64,000 nt of DNA from Podospora pseudoanserina (Eukaryota > Ascomycota > Sordariomycetes > Sordariales > Podosporaceae): assembly GCF_035222485.1 (NCBI RefSeq), contig NC_085925.1, positions 4,120,098 to 4,184,097 of the forward strand, given 5' to 3'. The translations under genes were made by a program, and so were the position numbers. Below the pieces are notes generated by a model. The model searched no databases, was not told where the DNA came from, and was given only the letters and a program-made list of their open reading frames with translations. Shown here in pieces: positions 21,728 to 32,672 of this stretch; positions within the stretch are counted from its first letter, which is position 1, and every line of letters begins with the position of its first letter.

Positions 21728-22033
21728 GCTGCAGTTCCCTTGTTTACTGTAGAATTACGCGTTGTAGACAGCAATTGGGTCTGTCGTTCGTGCGGAGAGA
21801 GAAGACTTGAAAGTTTAATGGCTGGGAGATTACAGCAAATATCAAGTTTATGTTCAGAATGAGTCCTTATTTGGTTCCAACATGTGTTATGATCCACCGA
21901 TTATCAAAAACGACCGCACCTATATGAAGTGTGCCGATGATGTCAGTTGGGGTAAGCAATAATGAAAAAAGGGGGGTATTCCATGGGCGGTGGGCCGTGT
22001 GTGCATGGGTGGGGAAGCAAAAATGATGGAATT
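21728..22033. other. Intergenic, CBM18 gene 3' flank
   Basis: 306 bases between the chitin-binding gene and tRNA-Val. Nothing coding is seen. Confidence 0.6.
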
Positions 22034-22107
22034 TGATTTCGTCCAGGCTCGAACTGGAGACCTTCAGTGTGTTAGACTGACGTGATAACCAACTACACCA
22101 CGAAACC
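22034..22107 (-). tRNA. tRNA-Val (AAC)
   Basis: 74-nt cloverleaf on the minus strand without an intron. Acceptor GGTTTCG pairs with CGAAATC; box A is TGGTGTAGTTGG-like and box B is AGTTCGAGCCT. The anticodon loop CTAACAC gives AAC for valine. A Pol III terminator of five T lies about ten bases downstream on the transcribed strand. Confidence 0.93.
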
Positions 22108-22536
22108 ATCTGATTTGTGATGATCACCAGACAAAAGAAGTGTTCTGTAGGGATAGCAACGTGACAATAACGAACATCACACATGGTCTACAAGCAATAC
22201 TGCCCAGCAATCAAACCGAACAGGATACAAATGGCATCTAAATGTATACTTCACAGATATCAGCCCATCTAGCAGTCATGGGGTGCATCGGCAGATGGTT
22301 GCAGCGGGTGCATCACGCTCGGCTGGATCTGGTGCGCCATTGGCCAGCCAACACCTCAGCCCCTATTCATCTCCTGACACTTTCCAATACAATGCCGGCA
22401 CCGCCCGTCTAACCCAAGCCTATAAGAACAACACGCCGCCAGAACCAGTGCAAAAATATCTTGACAATTTTTTCCTACCATCCAAATACAACTGCATTAA
22501 CTTTCCCCATCAACATCACCTGCATTACCATTAATC
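22108..22536. other. Intergenic, tRNA-Val to RS-rich gene
   Basis: 5' flank of tRNA-Val and promoter/leader of the next gene. No gene supported. Confidence 0.55.
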
Positions 22537-23346
22537 ATGAACCACAACATCACCGACGTTGCCCCTTACCAACCGCTACTTCCACGTCCGCACTCCCCAA
22601 TTTCATATCCGAAGAAGAAGAAATCGGGGATATTTCCTGATCTCACCAAGAGTATCAACTTGGGCGAGGACATTGACCTCATCGTTGGCCTCACAGCCAC
22701 AGCGCTCACAGCCGACCAAGTCCTCAAGCTCAAAGACAGCAAAAAGCACAAGGCCATGCATTTAGCAAAGGCCAGCCTGAGTGCCGCCGCCGCCGCTACC
22801 GCGTTTACCATGATGAAAAGAGAGCATAATGAAAGAGTCGGACGGGAGAGGACACGTCGGCGTCCCGAGAGTGAGTCCAGGTCAACGCCTAGCACAACAA
22901 AAGGCGAGAAGCACGAGTGCCACAGTAGGAGCACCTCAAGATCTAGCTCACGTCCGAGGTCATTCGAGAGAGCGAGGAGAAGAAGCAGAAGCCGAGACCG
23001 GGAGCTGCCCTACCCTGACTTGGAAGCACAAGAGCCAGAAGATCACAAGGTGCGATGGGCTCTAGTTCCCTCGCCACCATTTCAGGAGGAACATCAAGAG
23101 CAGCGTGCAGAGAGCCCCGAAGACTACAGCTACGCGAGCTCGCGTCTGGCGCCACCGCCAGACGAGCGATACCACCACAGAGGCAGGGCTCGGACAACGT
23201 CACCAGTCCGCAGGCAAGACGATGGCCGGTGGCCCGATAACCATCGGCACCATCACCGAAGAAGGAAGTCAGAAGGACAGTCAAGATGGCACACTTTCTT
23301 TGACCTGCTTGGTCAAGAGTTATTACAGAGGCAGCAGAAAACTTGA
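22537..23346 (+). CDS. Basic RS-rich hypothetical protein
   Basis: A single-exon gene of 269 residues that I do not recognise. Seen: a Pro-rich start with a Lys cluster (YPKKKKSG), a short globular-looking segment with a hydrophobic/alanine helix (residues 35-85, IDLIVGLTATALTADQVL and AKASLSAAAAATAF), then a long disordered basic tail with Arg/Ser dipeptides (RSTSRSSSRPRSFERARRRSRSRDR) and His/Arg runs near the end (NHRHHHRRRKS). The alanine helix followed by basic repeats is seen in many fungal proteins of unknown role. Nuclear location is possible from the basic clusters, but this is inference. The ATG at 22537 follows a pyrimidine-rich leader. Confidence 0.7.
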   Translation: MNHNITDVAPYQPLLPRPHSPISYPKKKKSGIFPDLTKSINLGEDIDLIVGLTATALTADQVLKLKDSKKHKAMHLAKASLSAAAAATAFTMMKREHNERVGRERTRRRPESESRSTPSTTKGEKHECHSRSTSRSSSRPRSFERARRRSRSRDRELPYPDLEAQEPEDHKVRWALVPSPPFQEEHQEQRAESPEDYSYASSRLAPPPDERYHHRGRARTTSPVRRQDDGRWPDNHRHHHRRRKSEGQSRWHTFFDLLGQELLQRQQKT

Positions 23347-23466
23347 GACGACTCTTGGAGATATAGACAGCACTTTTCCTTTGGATACAAACTGAACAAT
23401 CAAAAAATCGTATATGTAACCCAATGTACTACTCCTAAACTCCGATCATGCCGCAGAAAGCACCCA

Positions 23467-24659
23467 CTACAAATCCTCTTCGCTCAAAAGATCCCAACTC
23501 AACCCCTCCTCAGTAACCTCGATCAGCCCAGGTGCCGCAATCGTAACCTCCACCACCTCGCCATATGTCGTAAAGTTGTCTTTCGAAGTAAGAGCAGCAA
23601 TCGTCAACCCGACAAGTATATTCTCCTCAAAAGGAAACTCAGCCTCAAACCTCAGCTGTGCGTTGTTCTCGCCAAACCACTCGACATCTTCAATAGGCAC
23701 ACTAATGGGCAACAGCTGTCCGCTAAAGTAGGTAACAAACAGATCCGGACTAGTCTCATTGATTAACTGCTCTGCTTCGGAGGAGCCGGTCAAATTGGCA
23801 ACAAAAGACAAGCGCTGATCACGGGGCTCAATGGTTTGGCCTCCTTTCACATGGGCGACCTCAAGAGGCGGGAAGATTGGGATTTCGATCTCCCCGATGT
23901 TGAAGGGGCAAGATACGACGAATTGTTGAAGCGCGCTCCAGCCAAAGGCGCCGACGTTGGTGGTCAAGAAGAGTTTCTGCGATGGCATTTGGTTAAGAAG
24001 CAGACGGTAGAAGCCAGACTGCTGCCCTTCTTGGCCAATGATGGAGGCGACTTTACGAATAGGACCCAAGTCCCCGTTGACAGCTAGCCCCTCGGCCGCA
24101 TCCTGAAGTGTTCCGAGAACGACATCGGTGAAGGTGGCGGCGAGAGCGATGGACGAGTTGATGTCGGTGGCACCGGGGAAGACGTACTCGCAGGGCTCGG
24201 GGATCAGAGAGGCGTTGAAGTGCTTGAGAACGTTGGAGGCATCGATGGCGTGCAGTTGTTCTTGCTATTGCATAGGTAACGTAGTTAGCATCTGCGGAGG
24301 TCTGTGGCAGGGAAATGAACACTTACAGCCAAGACGGTCGCCAGGATTTCGAGTATCTCCACTTTCTTCTCTGTTGGAAGTGTGAAGCCGGGCTCGTCCG
24401 TGGTGATGTTCTCAATGAGGGACGAAAAGAAGGCGACTTCAAAATACTCATTGAAGCTAATCAGTTGGAAAATGGGAATGCTGCTTTCGTTCAGGGAGGG
24501 CGGGGGCGGTGCATCTGACAGTGTGCCATCTGCTATGTCTTCGATGAATTCAAGCTGAGTTGCATTCGGGTTAGGAAACCCGTCGGCGCTATCGCGGCGA
24601 ACCACTCTCCCTGTTGCCAAGGCCATGGCTACGAAAAGGAAGCCTAGTTGGGAAAGCAT
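23467..24659 (-). CDS. Rds1/LsdA-type secreted protein (ferritin-like domain)
   Basis: 376 residues in two exons on the minus strand, 24659-24327 and 24264-23467, with a 62-nt intron (GTAAGT...TAG) in phase 0 between TVLA and QEQLHA. A signal peptide (QLGFLFVAMALATG) is followed by a Lys/Arg-type pro-site (VVRRD). The conserved core matches the fungal stress- or sexual-development-associated family (Rds1 of fission yeast, LsdA of Aspergillus): LEFIEDIADGTLSDAPPPP, FNEYFEVAFFSSL, EQLHAIDASNVLKHF, TFTDVVLGTLQDA and VASIIGQEGQQSGFYR, where Glu/His pairs recall a ferritin-like four-helix fold. Enzymatic function is unknown. In other fungi relatives respond to nutrient limitation or light; regulation here is not visible beyond a TATA box. 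Confidence 0.88.
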
Positions 24660-24765
24660 GATAGCTGGAATAGACGGAAACTGTTCAGGAGAGACTCTTT
24701 AGAAAATAACCCAGATTGCCAGTTTTGGCGTGTTTTATTCACCCTGGCTTGGCCGGATGCCTGTC

Positions 24766-24772
24766 ATTTATA
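24766..24772 (-). promoter_or_regulatory. TATA box of the Rds1/LsdA-type gene
   Basis: CTATAAAT on the minus strand, 107 bases upstream of the ATG at 24659. Confidence 0.55.
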
Positions 24773-25464
24773 GCAATCGCTTTTCCTTTGGGTTGTGAAA
24801 CTGGAATTTTTATTGTTAGATTTCGCTAAAATGCTTTTAATCTGATCAGGGCAAGACTGAATAGTTAGCTTGAGAGTAGAGCATAGATATGTTTATCCAA
24901 AACTTGTACTTTGTACTGATGATGTCACATCTTCTCGGACAACGAAATTGCCGTTCAAACACAGCCCGCAATCCAGAGTCTCGAGGCCAGATACGGAACA
25001 ATGTTCTCATACCATCCGTTCCGACCCGGTCGGCCCGAATAAGCTATTGAATATTGGGGAATCGGACAAAGGAGCTCTGCTACTTTTACCAGCGCTGGGA
25101 ACGGGCAAGAATACCTACCTAGGTGCCCAGCTTGGGCCCAAAGCCTCGGTTCCCTCCTTTCAATGTGGTTCTCAGTCACCTACCTAGCAGAAACTCACCT
25201 CTGGGAAGTTTCAAGTTAGAAAGTTGTGTGAATTTGTCATTCAATGTGCTTGAGAGAATATATAGCAGGGAGATAAACCAGACCACAAGCACCCCTTCAG
25301 ACAACGGACCGGTGCAAAGTTCCTCCTCTATGATGGTGTACAGGTAAGTCATACATGTGAAAAAACTACAACAAGCGAAATGAATGGAGGGGAGAATGAA
25401 AGTTTCCGTCAGGCCTGTATGACCGTAGGAGTTCGGTTGTACGTTGCGAACAGCCAAGGTGTAC
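24773..25464. other. Intergenic
   Basis: Upstream region of the Rds1/LsdA-type gene and 3' flank of the next minus-strand gene. No gene supported. Confidence 0.5.
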
Positions 25465-26118
25465 TTAGTACCACACTGGGGCAGCGGTCCAGTGCTGCAA
25501 CATCCAGTTGATGGCATAAGTCCATTCTTGAGAAAAGTAGGCTGCCAGCTCCTGTATCTGTTGATCGTCTGGCACGACATCGCCCCACATTTCAGGCCTG
25601 GCTGCTTCGATTTCAGCATAGGTGGCCACCAGATTCCTGCCATTCTTTGTTAGTCCTTGATCACCAAATAATCTGACAAGGAACGTACTCCTCTGTGATC
25701 TTTTCTAATACCATCCAGGCGAAGTTCCAGCTCCTGTTGGATTGCGGGTCGTTTCGGACTAGGCCCTGGGCGTACGTCAACATTTCCCCAGAAAAGGCGT
25801 AGTTGGGGGTGAGCCCCCGGAGCTCGGAAAGCATCTGATTTGATTCGACGTAGTAGATCCAAGCCGAGGTCATGGGTTCCTGGAAAGCTAGTTGATCCTC
25901 CTCTGTCTCGGCATTCGCTACCAAGCGTTCCACACGACAGAGCTCAGTCAAGGTGTTGATGCGGTGGGTAAGGAGAGACTCGATGATCTGGCGCGCTGAC
26001 TGCTGCAGGACTGTTAGTTTATTTGAGCATGAGCGAGAAGATATGCCAATCATACTGAGCCGGATGTACTCGAGCTTCCAGACTTGTGTCCAGTTCGACG
26101 TGAGCGCGAAGATGACAT
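25465..26118 (-). CDS. Small hypothetical protein, three exons
   Basis: 182 residues assembled from exons 26118-26056, 26002-25689 and 25636-25465. Both introns (53 and 52 nt) begin GTATGA or GTACGT, end in CAG and keep the frame; the second contains the branch-like ACTAAC. The N-terminus is a Ser/Arg-rich tail (MSSSRSRRTGHKSGSSS). The rest is mostly helical and Trp-rich (ELCRVERLVANAETEEDQLAF; SWNFAWMVLEKITEENLV; YAEIEAARPEMWGD), ending in NWMLQHWTAAPVWY. No signal peptide or membrane span. I do not recognise the family. Three joins that all preserve a hydrophobic/helical pattern argue for a real gene; the start and first intron are the least certain parts. Confidence 0.65.
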
Positions 26119-28561
26119 GGTGGGTTTTGGTGTGAACGAGAGCAGGTTAAGTCAGTGTGTGTGTAAGTGACTGAACTGATGGTAGTGAGATGTACAGCGA
26201 CTGATGATGGAGCTGGGCGAGTTTGATGTAGATATAAGTCTGATGGTCTGGAATCTTGGAGATGCGGAGGTTTTGGATTCAAACTTGAGAAAGTGACTGC
26301 CTGGTCCAAAAAGTGGATAGGTAACGGCACCATACTGACGGTACTTTTCACCCCTCCACACTCTCCCAGTCTACCGGGTCAGGGACAGCCCTAGGCTAAC
26401 AGGAATGGCACCCAACCTAGTGTACTCGAGGAAAAGACAAGACATGCCATCCAATCATGTTTGCAGACAGGACGACAGATAATGTTGGGGCTCTTACCGG
26501 GTGGACTCACCAGATCAGTATAAAGATGACCGGGTGGTGGGCAGAGTCAGACGGGCGAAGCTTGAAAAGACGCCCCAAACAAAAGGCAAGAATGGGTTCG
26601 GTGGCCATGGTACGCTATGTGCCGGAGTGACCATGGACCAACGGATAGTGCGGCTCGGGGAGTTATCTGCCAGACGAGAAGCAAGGGTTGTATCAGTGTG
26701 GGAATAGGTAACCATTTTGACCATGACGATGGTGGGTCAGTACCTACCGAGTGCATCTCCTGGGCACAAGAGATAGTTCTCATGTGCTGGATCTCTTGGT
26801 TTTATTCGCTCTTGGAGAGGAACATGCCCGAGCCCTCTGTCTGCAAAGCCAGTAAACTGTTGGTTACAACCCCTCACTCACGGAGCGTTGGGTGATGAAC
26901 TTTCTAGGAACAATATCACCACTGGTCAAGCTTGTTGCTATCTTAGGTGCACAGAATCAAGGCTCAGGAGCAGACATGTCATGGCTTGCAGTGGTTGACT
27001 GGGAAGGCACCGTATAACGTCGAATTTGTGGGTTTGAATAATCAAGACGCACCATGAGGCATCATGTCGTCATGAGATGAAGGGTGGAATGGATGAGTGG
27101 GCCAGGCATAGATTCGTCCTGAGCTCATTTCGAGTATTGACCGTCTACTCTCTTTCCTGACATCTTGAGTTGTTGCCTGAGAAAATACATGGGTCTCTGA
27201 GGCCTTGATTCCACCCTCATGCTTGCAGTCAGATTTTAGCGCATTATAGTGGCACAGCGAAACGATCCGCGATGCACCACGGATATTTCCTGTATGTTGT
27301 AGGTGGGATCCAAACAAGAACGAGCCTCGTAGTCAGAGTCGGGCGCGAGTTGTAAGCAGTCAAGCCATGAGTGAGGAGCCGCGTTTATGTTCCGGGAGAA
27401 TGGACAGGTGGGTGCGGTGCATTTGAACCAATGGAGGTGGCATCGCTGAGCTAAGAGGGATGCCTGTCTTGGTGTTTTGCATGTAGGGATGATGAATGAC
27501 AATGCCACTCTAGAGTAAGAGTATGAGTCTGGACAAGACCGCTCCGATGTCACCGACTGTTTGCCGAGTTGCTGATTGGTGGCTGTTGTGAGTGCAGTCC
27601 GGGCTTCCACGTGGAACTCAGCTGGTCTCGCTCCAAGTGTGCCTGCCAGGAACCAACGGCGATTTGTTTCAGGCGATCAGTCCTCGGCCCCCGCGGTAGG
27701 GCTGAGACGAATGGGAGCAGGGATGACAAGAGATGATGGTCATCTCGTAATCTGGATGCCTGAGGAAGCCCAGATCGGGTTGCGGAATCAGCGCGCCCAT
27801 CCGGAGACGCAGCAAGACATCTGTCAAGTTGCTGGCCATCCATACCTGTGCATTTGTGGTGATGAGATAGAGGACACGAGGTGACTGATGAGGGCGGGTA
27901 AAGACGCTGTGACATCACCTCTTGCGTGGGGAGGACCCCTGTCTGGCTGAATGGCTGTCGACCTTCCAACGTGCAGTAGCGGCGCATTCCAACTCCCGAG
28001 CAGTCACCTTCATTGGTCTCCTTACGTGGATATACTTTTGCCAACCATAGCCAGTATACAGAGCAGATGGAAAATGTGTTTCGACCAAAGAATGCTCTTT
28101 AGAGTCATGAATGCCGTGACAATGTTGAGCGCGTAGCCCAACAACTGCGGTGAGGCAAATCTTGCCCAAGTCACGGCCAGTCCCCATAGGGGTATCGTCA
28201 AGAGCGAGGTTTTTAACGCCCATACCCGGTTGGGAAGGTGACTGCCAAGGCGGAACTGATGATAAACACACTTCTGTCTTCTATTTGCGTTTTGGAATCC
28301 TTTCCAAAGCAGTTTGTAAGCTCTTCACTTGTTGGGGGGTACATGTAAGCGAAGACGACCCAGTTTCAACGACGACTTGTGATATCCTTCTCTGTGATGT
28401 TGAAAACAGAGTAACCTAAAGTCATCATTGTAACAGGCGCCTTCTATCCCGACACAGAGCCTCTCTGTATGGCCCCCAACATGACAGACAACAGCTCCCC
28501 ACCCCCATCGCCTTGTTTTGCGCCAGGTAGACAGAATCTCATCTTGTAGTCATCCTTTGTG
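26119..28561. other. 2.4-kb gene-poor stretch
   Basis: No gene supported. Open frames such as 27550-28044 (minus) and 27576-27884 (plus) overlap each other and lack motifs. CpA/TpG content is normal, so this is not RIP-degraded DNA. It contains the 5' flank of the three-exon gene and the 3' flank of the MFS gene. Confidence 0.5.
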
Positions 28562-30686
28562 TCACCTGCCAACAGCCCTTTCCTCGTCAACATCCTCATC
28601 GTCCTGTCCATCTGCACCCTCACCGCCTTGCTCTTCCTCACCTTCGTACTCGGCACTCTCTAACCCATGGCCTTTGATCACCCAGCTCCAGATCCACCCG
28701 CCAAGAGTAACACCGGCGAAAAGGCCCCATGCGAGCGCCTCTCCCTTGGGCCTGACACGCATGCTCAAGGTAAACAGGCCCCCAGACAAGAATGGCCCCA
28801 CACTTCTCCCGGCGGCTGACAGCGTTTGAGCAATCCCGTTCAAAGTTCCCAACGTCTCATGGGAGGGAGCCGAGTTTGTGATCTGGACACGTGATCTGGG
28901 TCAGCCCATATCAGTGGTGGGGGTAACATGAACTCACCAGAAGCATGACACTACTCAACCCCCCGACAGCGCAGATGTTCTTGATGATTAGAATGACTCC
29001 CAGTTCGCTATAGAGCCAGCCCTTGCCGCTGCCGATGCCCAGGTGAGGCGTTGAATCCAAGTACCCAATCCAGGGCATAAGACTCATAGCAACCGCCATT
29101 CCAAGTAGAGAATACCGGTATGTTCCCAGGTTCCCCATCCTCGCCTTGAGTCTTTCAAACACAAGAGCCTGGAAGACAATGGTGGCCAGGCCTGCAAGGG
29201 ACAGGGACAGGCCGATGATGCCCGGTCCAAGCGCGCGTCCGGTGGGGGGAGGAGCAGAGACAAAGATTGGGTACAGAGAGTTGAAAGAGATGTTGGCAAG
29301 CTGAAAGACAAGATAGGTTCCCAAGACGGCCATGGTATTTCGGTTGGCCAATTGTCGGAAGGCAGACTTCTTTTGCGACGGAGTAAGACTGTTCGCATCC
29401 TCGTTATCTTCATCAGCTGCCTTGGTATTCGCCGAACTGAGAAGTGCCTGCTGTTCTTGGCTATCTTGCTGGTGGTCAGAACTGACGGATTCCGACCTGT
29501 GTTTTCCAGCTTGTTGTTTTCTCCACGGCCGCTGGACAATCCTCCTCAGCCACCCCATCCAACCACGCGGGCCTCGTGCAGATGTCCCATCATGTTCTCC
29601 TTCCAAGGTTTCCTTGAACCATATTCCTAGCACAATGACACTGACGACCAAAAAGGCCGCCACCACAAGATTTGGTGTCAAGTAGGGGTATTTTGCCCCG
29701 TCAACCCCAGCATCCGTCTCCACCAACAGACCACCCAGGGCGGGCCCTGTAATGCTTCCAAGCGAATAGATGACGGGAAGCCACGTAAATGCTCTGCTCT
29801 GGTTCGTCCTGTCAGTGACTTCGCCCAGACACGTAGGGACTACTGCCGCATTCCCGTTGAGCAATCCCATAGCGACGTGTACAATGATCAAGTGCGCATA
29901 GGTGGTGCAGATGCCAAAGAAGCAGAAGCAGCCAGCCAACAAAGATGTCCCGATCAGCATAACAGGCTTGCGTCCAATCCTATCAGAAAGCCACCCCCAC
30001 AGCAGATTGGTCGCCAGCTGTGCCATGGCAAAAGCCGATGCGAGCAAGCCCACGTACATGCCTTCCTGGCCGGAGGGGATCTCGGGAAACGAGGCCACCA
30101 TGGCTGGGAGGTAAGGACCAATGGAATTGAGGGCTGTCTGCTCTGCCAGTGACAGGAGCGCGAGCAAAGCCAGTTGTCTCCACGGTAGCGGCGTTGAATT
30201 CGGACTCGTATCAGGTCTCGTGTGGTGGTGGCTGTTGTCTGACCCCTCGCCTCTTCGCGATGGCGATACACTGGAGCCTCGTTCGTCGACTTGTGAAAAG
30301 TAGTGGCTGTTGTCCTCTCCATGTTCTTCTCCCGATGGCGAATGTCTGAGCAGTGATCGGAGCCATGAGTTCTTTCTTGGCCGCGTCTGCTGAGGCTGGT
30401 TGGAGGGCGTCGCGGGGGGTTCGGTCGGAAATGTGTGGTATTTGGCGGTCGACTGTCGCTGGGCCGGAGGACGGCCGGCGACAGAACTCTTTCTTCGTCG
30501 GCGGCGGCTGCTTGATGGAGATTCGCGATAGGAAGAGAGATCGGGAAATGGTTCACCGGCGTGAAACGATCCAGAATGGCGATAGCGCTTGACGGAGGGT
30601 CGTGGGATGCTCGACTGCGACTGCGGGTGCGACTGCGAGGCTGTCGCGGTAGTCGCGCTGGCAGCAACGGCGCCCGTGTGCACCAT
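28562..30686 (-). CDS. MFS transporter with long Ser/Arg-rich N-terminal tail
   Basis: Major facilitator superfamily transporter, 689 residues, probably a drug/proton antiporter-like plasma or vacuolar membrane protein. Exons 30686-28938 and 28882-28562, with a 55-nt intron (GTGAGT...CAG) in phase 0. The N-terminal 165 residues are cytosolic, rich in Ser, Arg and Pro. Twelve spans follow, with motif A in loop 2-3 (GWLSDRIGRKP), motif B-like AMGLLNGNAAV with the next-loop Arg in QSRAF, and SLGSITGPALGGLL resembling motif C. A roughly 80-residue charged central loop (SSDHQQDSQEQQ) separates the halves. The C-terminal tail is Glu/Gly/Asp-rich. The arrangement recalls the fungal relatives of plant zinc-induced facilitator-like carriers, but substrate cannot be deduced. 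Confidence 0.9.
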
Positions 30687-31416
30687 TGTTAATGATGGCT
30701 GTGTCGTACTTGCTCAAGGGTGCGGGCTCTAAGATGAGAGAGGAAGACCTTCAGCACCGCTGTCTCTCTTCAAGGTCAGTGACGATGGAGGAACGGGCCA
30801 ATGGGCAGCCAGGCAATTGCTCAACGGGCCCGGCTGCAGGGGATCCCAGTCGCTCCAGGAGGTGATGTCATGGCACCCCACGCCGCAATCGACCGATGCT
30901 GTGTTGACTGCTACCAAGGTATCGTCAAATGGTAGGGGAAAATAGAATAGGATAACTGTTGTGGATTGACACACGCACAAGACCTGCAGATGAGGAGCTG
31001 TCAATGTCAATGTCAGTTGCAGATCTGCCAGATCCTCGGGCATCTGGGCAGTGATCAGGATGCTGTTGCTGCCCGCAGTGCGTTTACCCCGCATCCAGAC
31101 AATTTTGTGTTAAGAGCCCCACCATACCTTGTGGAAACGTTCTGGAAGCTCAACCTCCAAGCTCCAAAGAAGAGACCCCACCTCAGCTTTCATCACAAGG
31201 GCCTCCTCGGCCTCCTCTCATTGTCTCTGTTGACCACCACCTCGCCTAATCCGCGTCGCCGGGACTTTGGAGTTCAACCATGGAAAACCGCGCTGCTCAG
31301 CCGCGTCACAACACCGTCGGACAACACGGGCAGCCAGTCTCACGCGCGCGACCATCCAATCGGGCACTCGGTTTTTGAACAAGTATATTGGCAGACGGCA
31401 TCCATTGTATCGTACT
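30687..31416. other. Intergenic, MFS gene to purU-like gene
   Basis: 5' flank of the MFS gene and 3' flank of the deformylase gene. A 121-codon minus-strand frame (30729-31094) shows no motif. No gene supported. Confidence 0.5.
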
Positions 31417-32265
31417 CTAAAAGACAACAGTCCGGGTGCCGTTCAAAAACACCCTCCTCTCGGCATACCACTTGACGGCGGCCGCAAGCACTTGGCTCTC
31501 TACGTTGGATCCCTCATCCACCAGCGCCTTGGGGCTCAGGCTGTGGTCCACGCGGGCAACGCGCTGCTCAATGATGGGCCCCTCGTCAAGGTCGGCCGTG
31601 ACAAAGTGCGCCGTGGCACCGATAATCTTGACACCGCGGTCGTAGGCCTGGTGGTAGGGCTTGGCGCCCTTGAAACTTGGCAAGAAGCTGTGGTGGATGT
31701 TGATGATCTTGCCGCTCATGGCCTCGCACAGCGTCGGGCTCAGCACCTGCATGTAGCGCGCCAGCACCACAAGCTCGACATTGTGTTCTTTGATGAGTTC
31801 CAGGATCTGGCCCTCCTGCGCCGCCTTGGTGTCCTTGGTGACGGGGAGGTGGCGGAATTCGATGCCGTAGCTGGCGGCGAGGGGTGCAAAGTCTGGGTGG
31901 TTGGACACGATGAGGGGGATTTCGATGGGAAGCTGGCCCGTCTTGGCGCGGAAGAGGAGGTCGTTGAGGCAGTGGCCAATCTTGGATACCATGATGAGGA
32001 CCTTTGGCTTTTGTGCCACGGGCCGGATGTCGTACGTCATGTCATACTCGCCAGCCAGCTTCTCAAAGTGCGGGCGCAAGAACTCGGGCGACTCGGTCGG
32101 TGTTGGGCCAAAGTGCACACGCATGAAGAATTTTTCTGTGACGGGATCCGAAAACTGCTGCAGGTCGATGATGTTGACCTTTTCGCCGGCGAACACGCCC
32201 GTCACGGCGTGAACGATGCCCGGCTTGTCAGGGCACGACAGCGTCAGGAAGTGGTCGTTGGCCAT
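31417..32265 (-). CDS. purU: Formyltetrahydrofolate deformylase
   Basis: Hydrolyses 10-formyltetrahydrofolate to tetrahydrofolate and formate, balancing one-carbon pools. 282 residues, single exon, close to the bacterial PurU length. The ATG at 32265 is chosen because MANDHFLTLSCPDKPGI begins the N-terminal ACT domain (residues 4-80, regulatory, binds Gly/Met in bacteria). The C-terminal formyltransferase fold (about residues 88-282) carries the catalytic triad region: Asn-Ile-His-His in IINIHHSFLPSF, and Asp in TADLDEGPII. Conserved LIVSNHPD and ARYMQVL segments are present. No targeting peptide is evident, so cytosolic location is likely. Homologs occur sporadically in filamentous fungi; the lack of introns and bacterial resemblance raise the question of ancient transfer, but codon use looks like that of its neighbours. 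Confidence 0.95.
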   Translation of the reverse strand: MANDHFLTLSCPDKPGIVHAVTGVFAGEKVNIIDLQQFSDPVTEKFFMRVHFGPTPTESPEFLRPHFEKLAGEYDMTYDIRPVAQKPKVLIMVSKIGHCLNDLLFRAKTGQLPIEIPLIVSNHPDFAPLAASYGIEFRHLPVTKDTKAAQEGQILELIKEHNVELVVLARYMQVLSPTLCEAMSGKIINIHHSFLPSFKGAKPYHQAYDRGVKIIGATAHFVTADLDEGPIIEQRVARVDHSLSPKALVDEGSNVESQVLAAAVKWYAERRVFLNGTRTVVF

Positions 32266-32672
32266 TGTTGAAATGCGTGCTGGGTGGTTGATCACTGGGT
32301 GAGTGAGTCCAGACGAGGTCGTTCAATGTTTTTGCCTCCTCAGTTTCAGGAATGACTCAACTAACGCACTTGGGAGCTGCGCGTTGGAGATGTGTCCACT
32401 GTGGAGTTTGGAGTGTGGACGCTAGGGTTAGGGTACCTGCATTTCGCTTGGCAACCCCTGAGAGGCACGAGATCTCGGAGCGACGACTTGACGTGTTGCA
32501 GTGCGGGAATGATATTGGTTTTGGCACACCGGTGTGTCACAGTCTGGACAACATGGACACCTGGTCTTTTCTGAGCTCATGCCCCGGCCAGGGTGCTCTT
32601 TTGACGACAGCAGATCGATATCATGAGCAGGAAATCTTGACCGGCTGGTTCACGTTTCAAAAGACTGTCGAC
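32266..32672. other. Divergent intergenic, purU-like and carboxypeptidase genes
   Basis: Shared divergent promoter region. Two tandem telomere-type units, TAGGGTTAGGGT, lie at 32423-32434, about 160 bases upstream of the purU-like ATG. No gene is seen. Confidence 0.55.

Noticed and set aside
27550-28044. 164-codon open frame, minus strand
   Set aside because: Overlaps an opposite-strand frame of similar length; neither has a recognisable domain.
31267-32271. 334-codon open frame, plus strand
   Set aside because: Shadow of the purU-like gene on the opposite strand.
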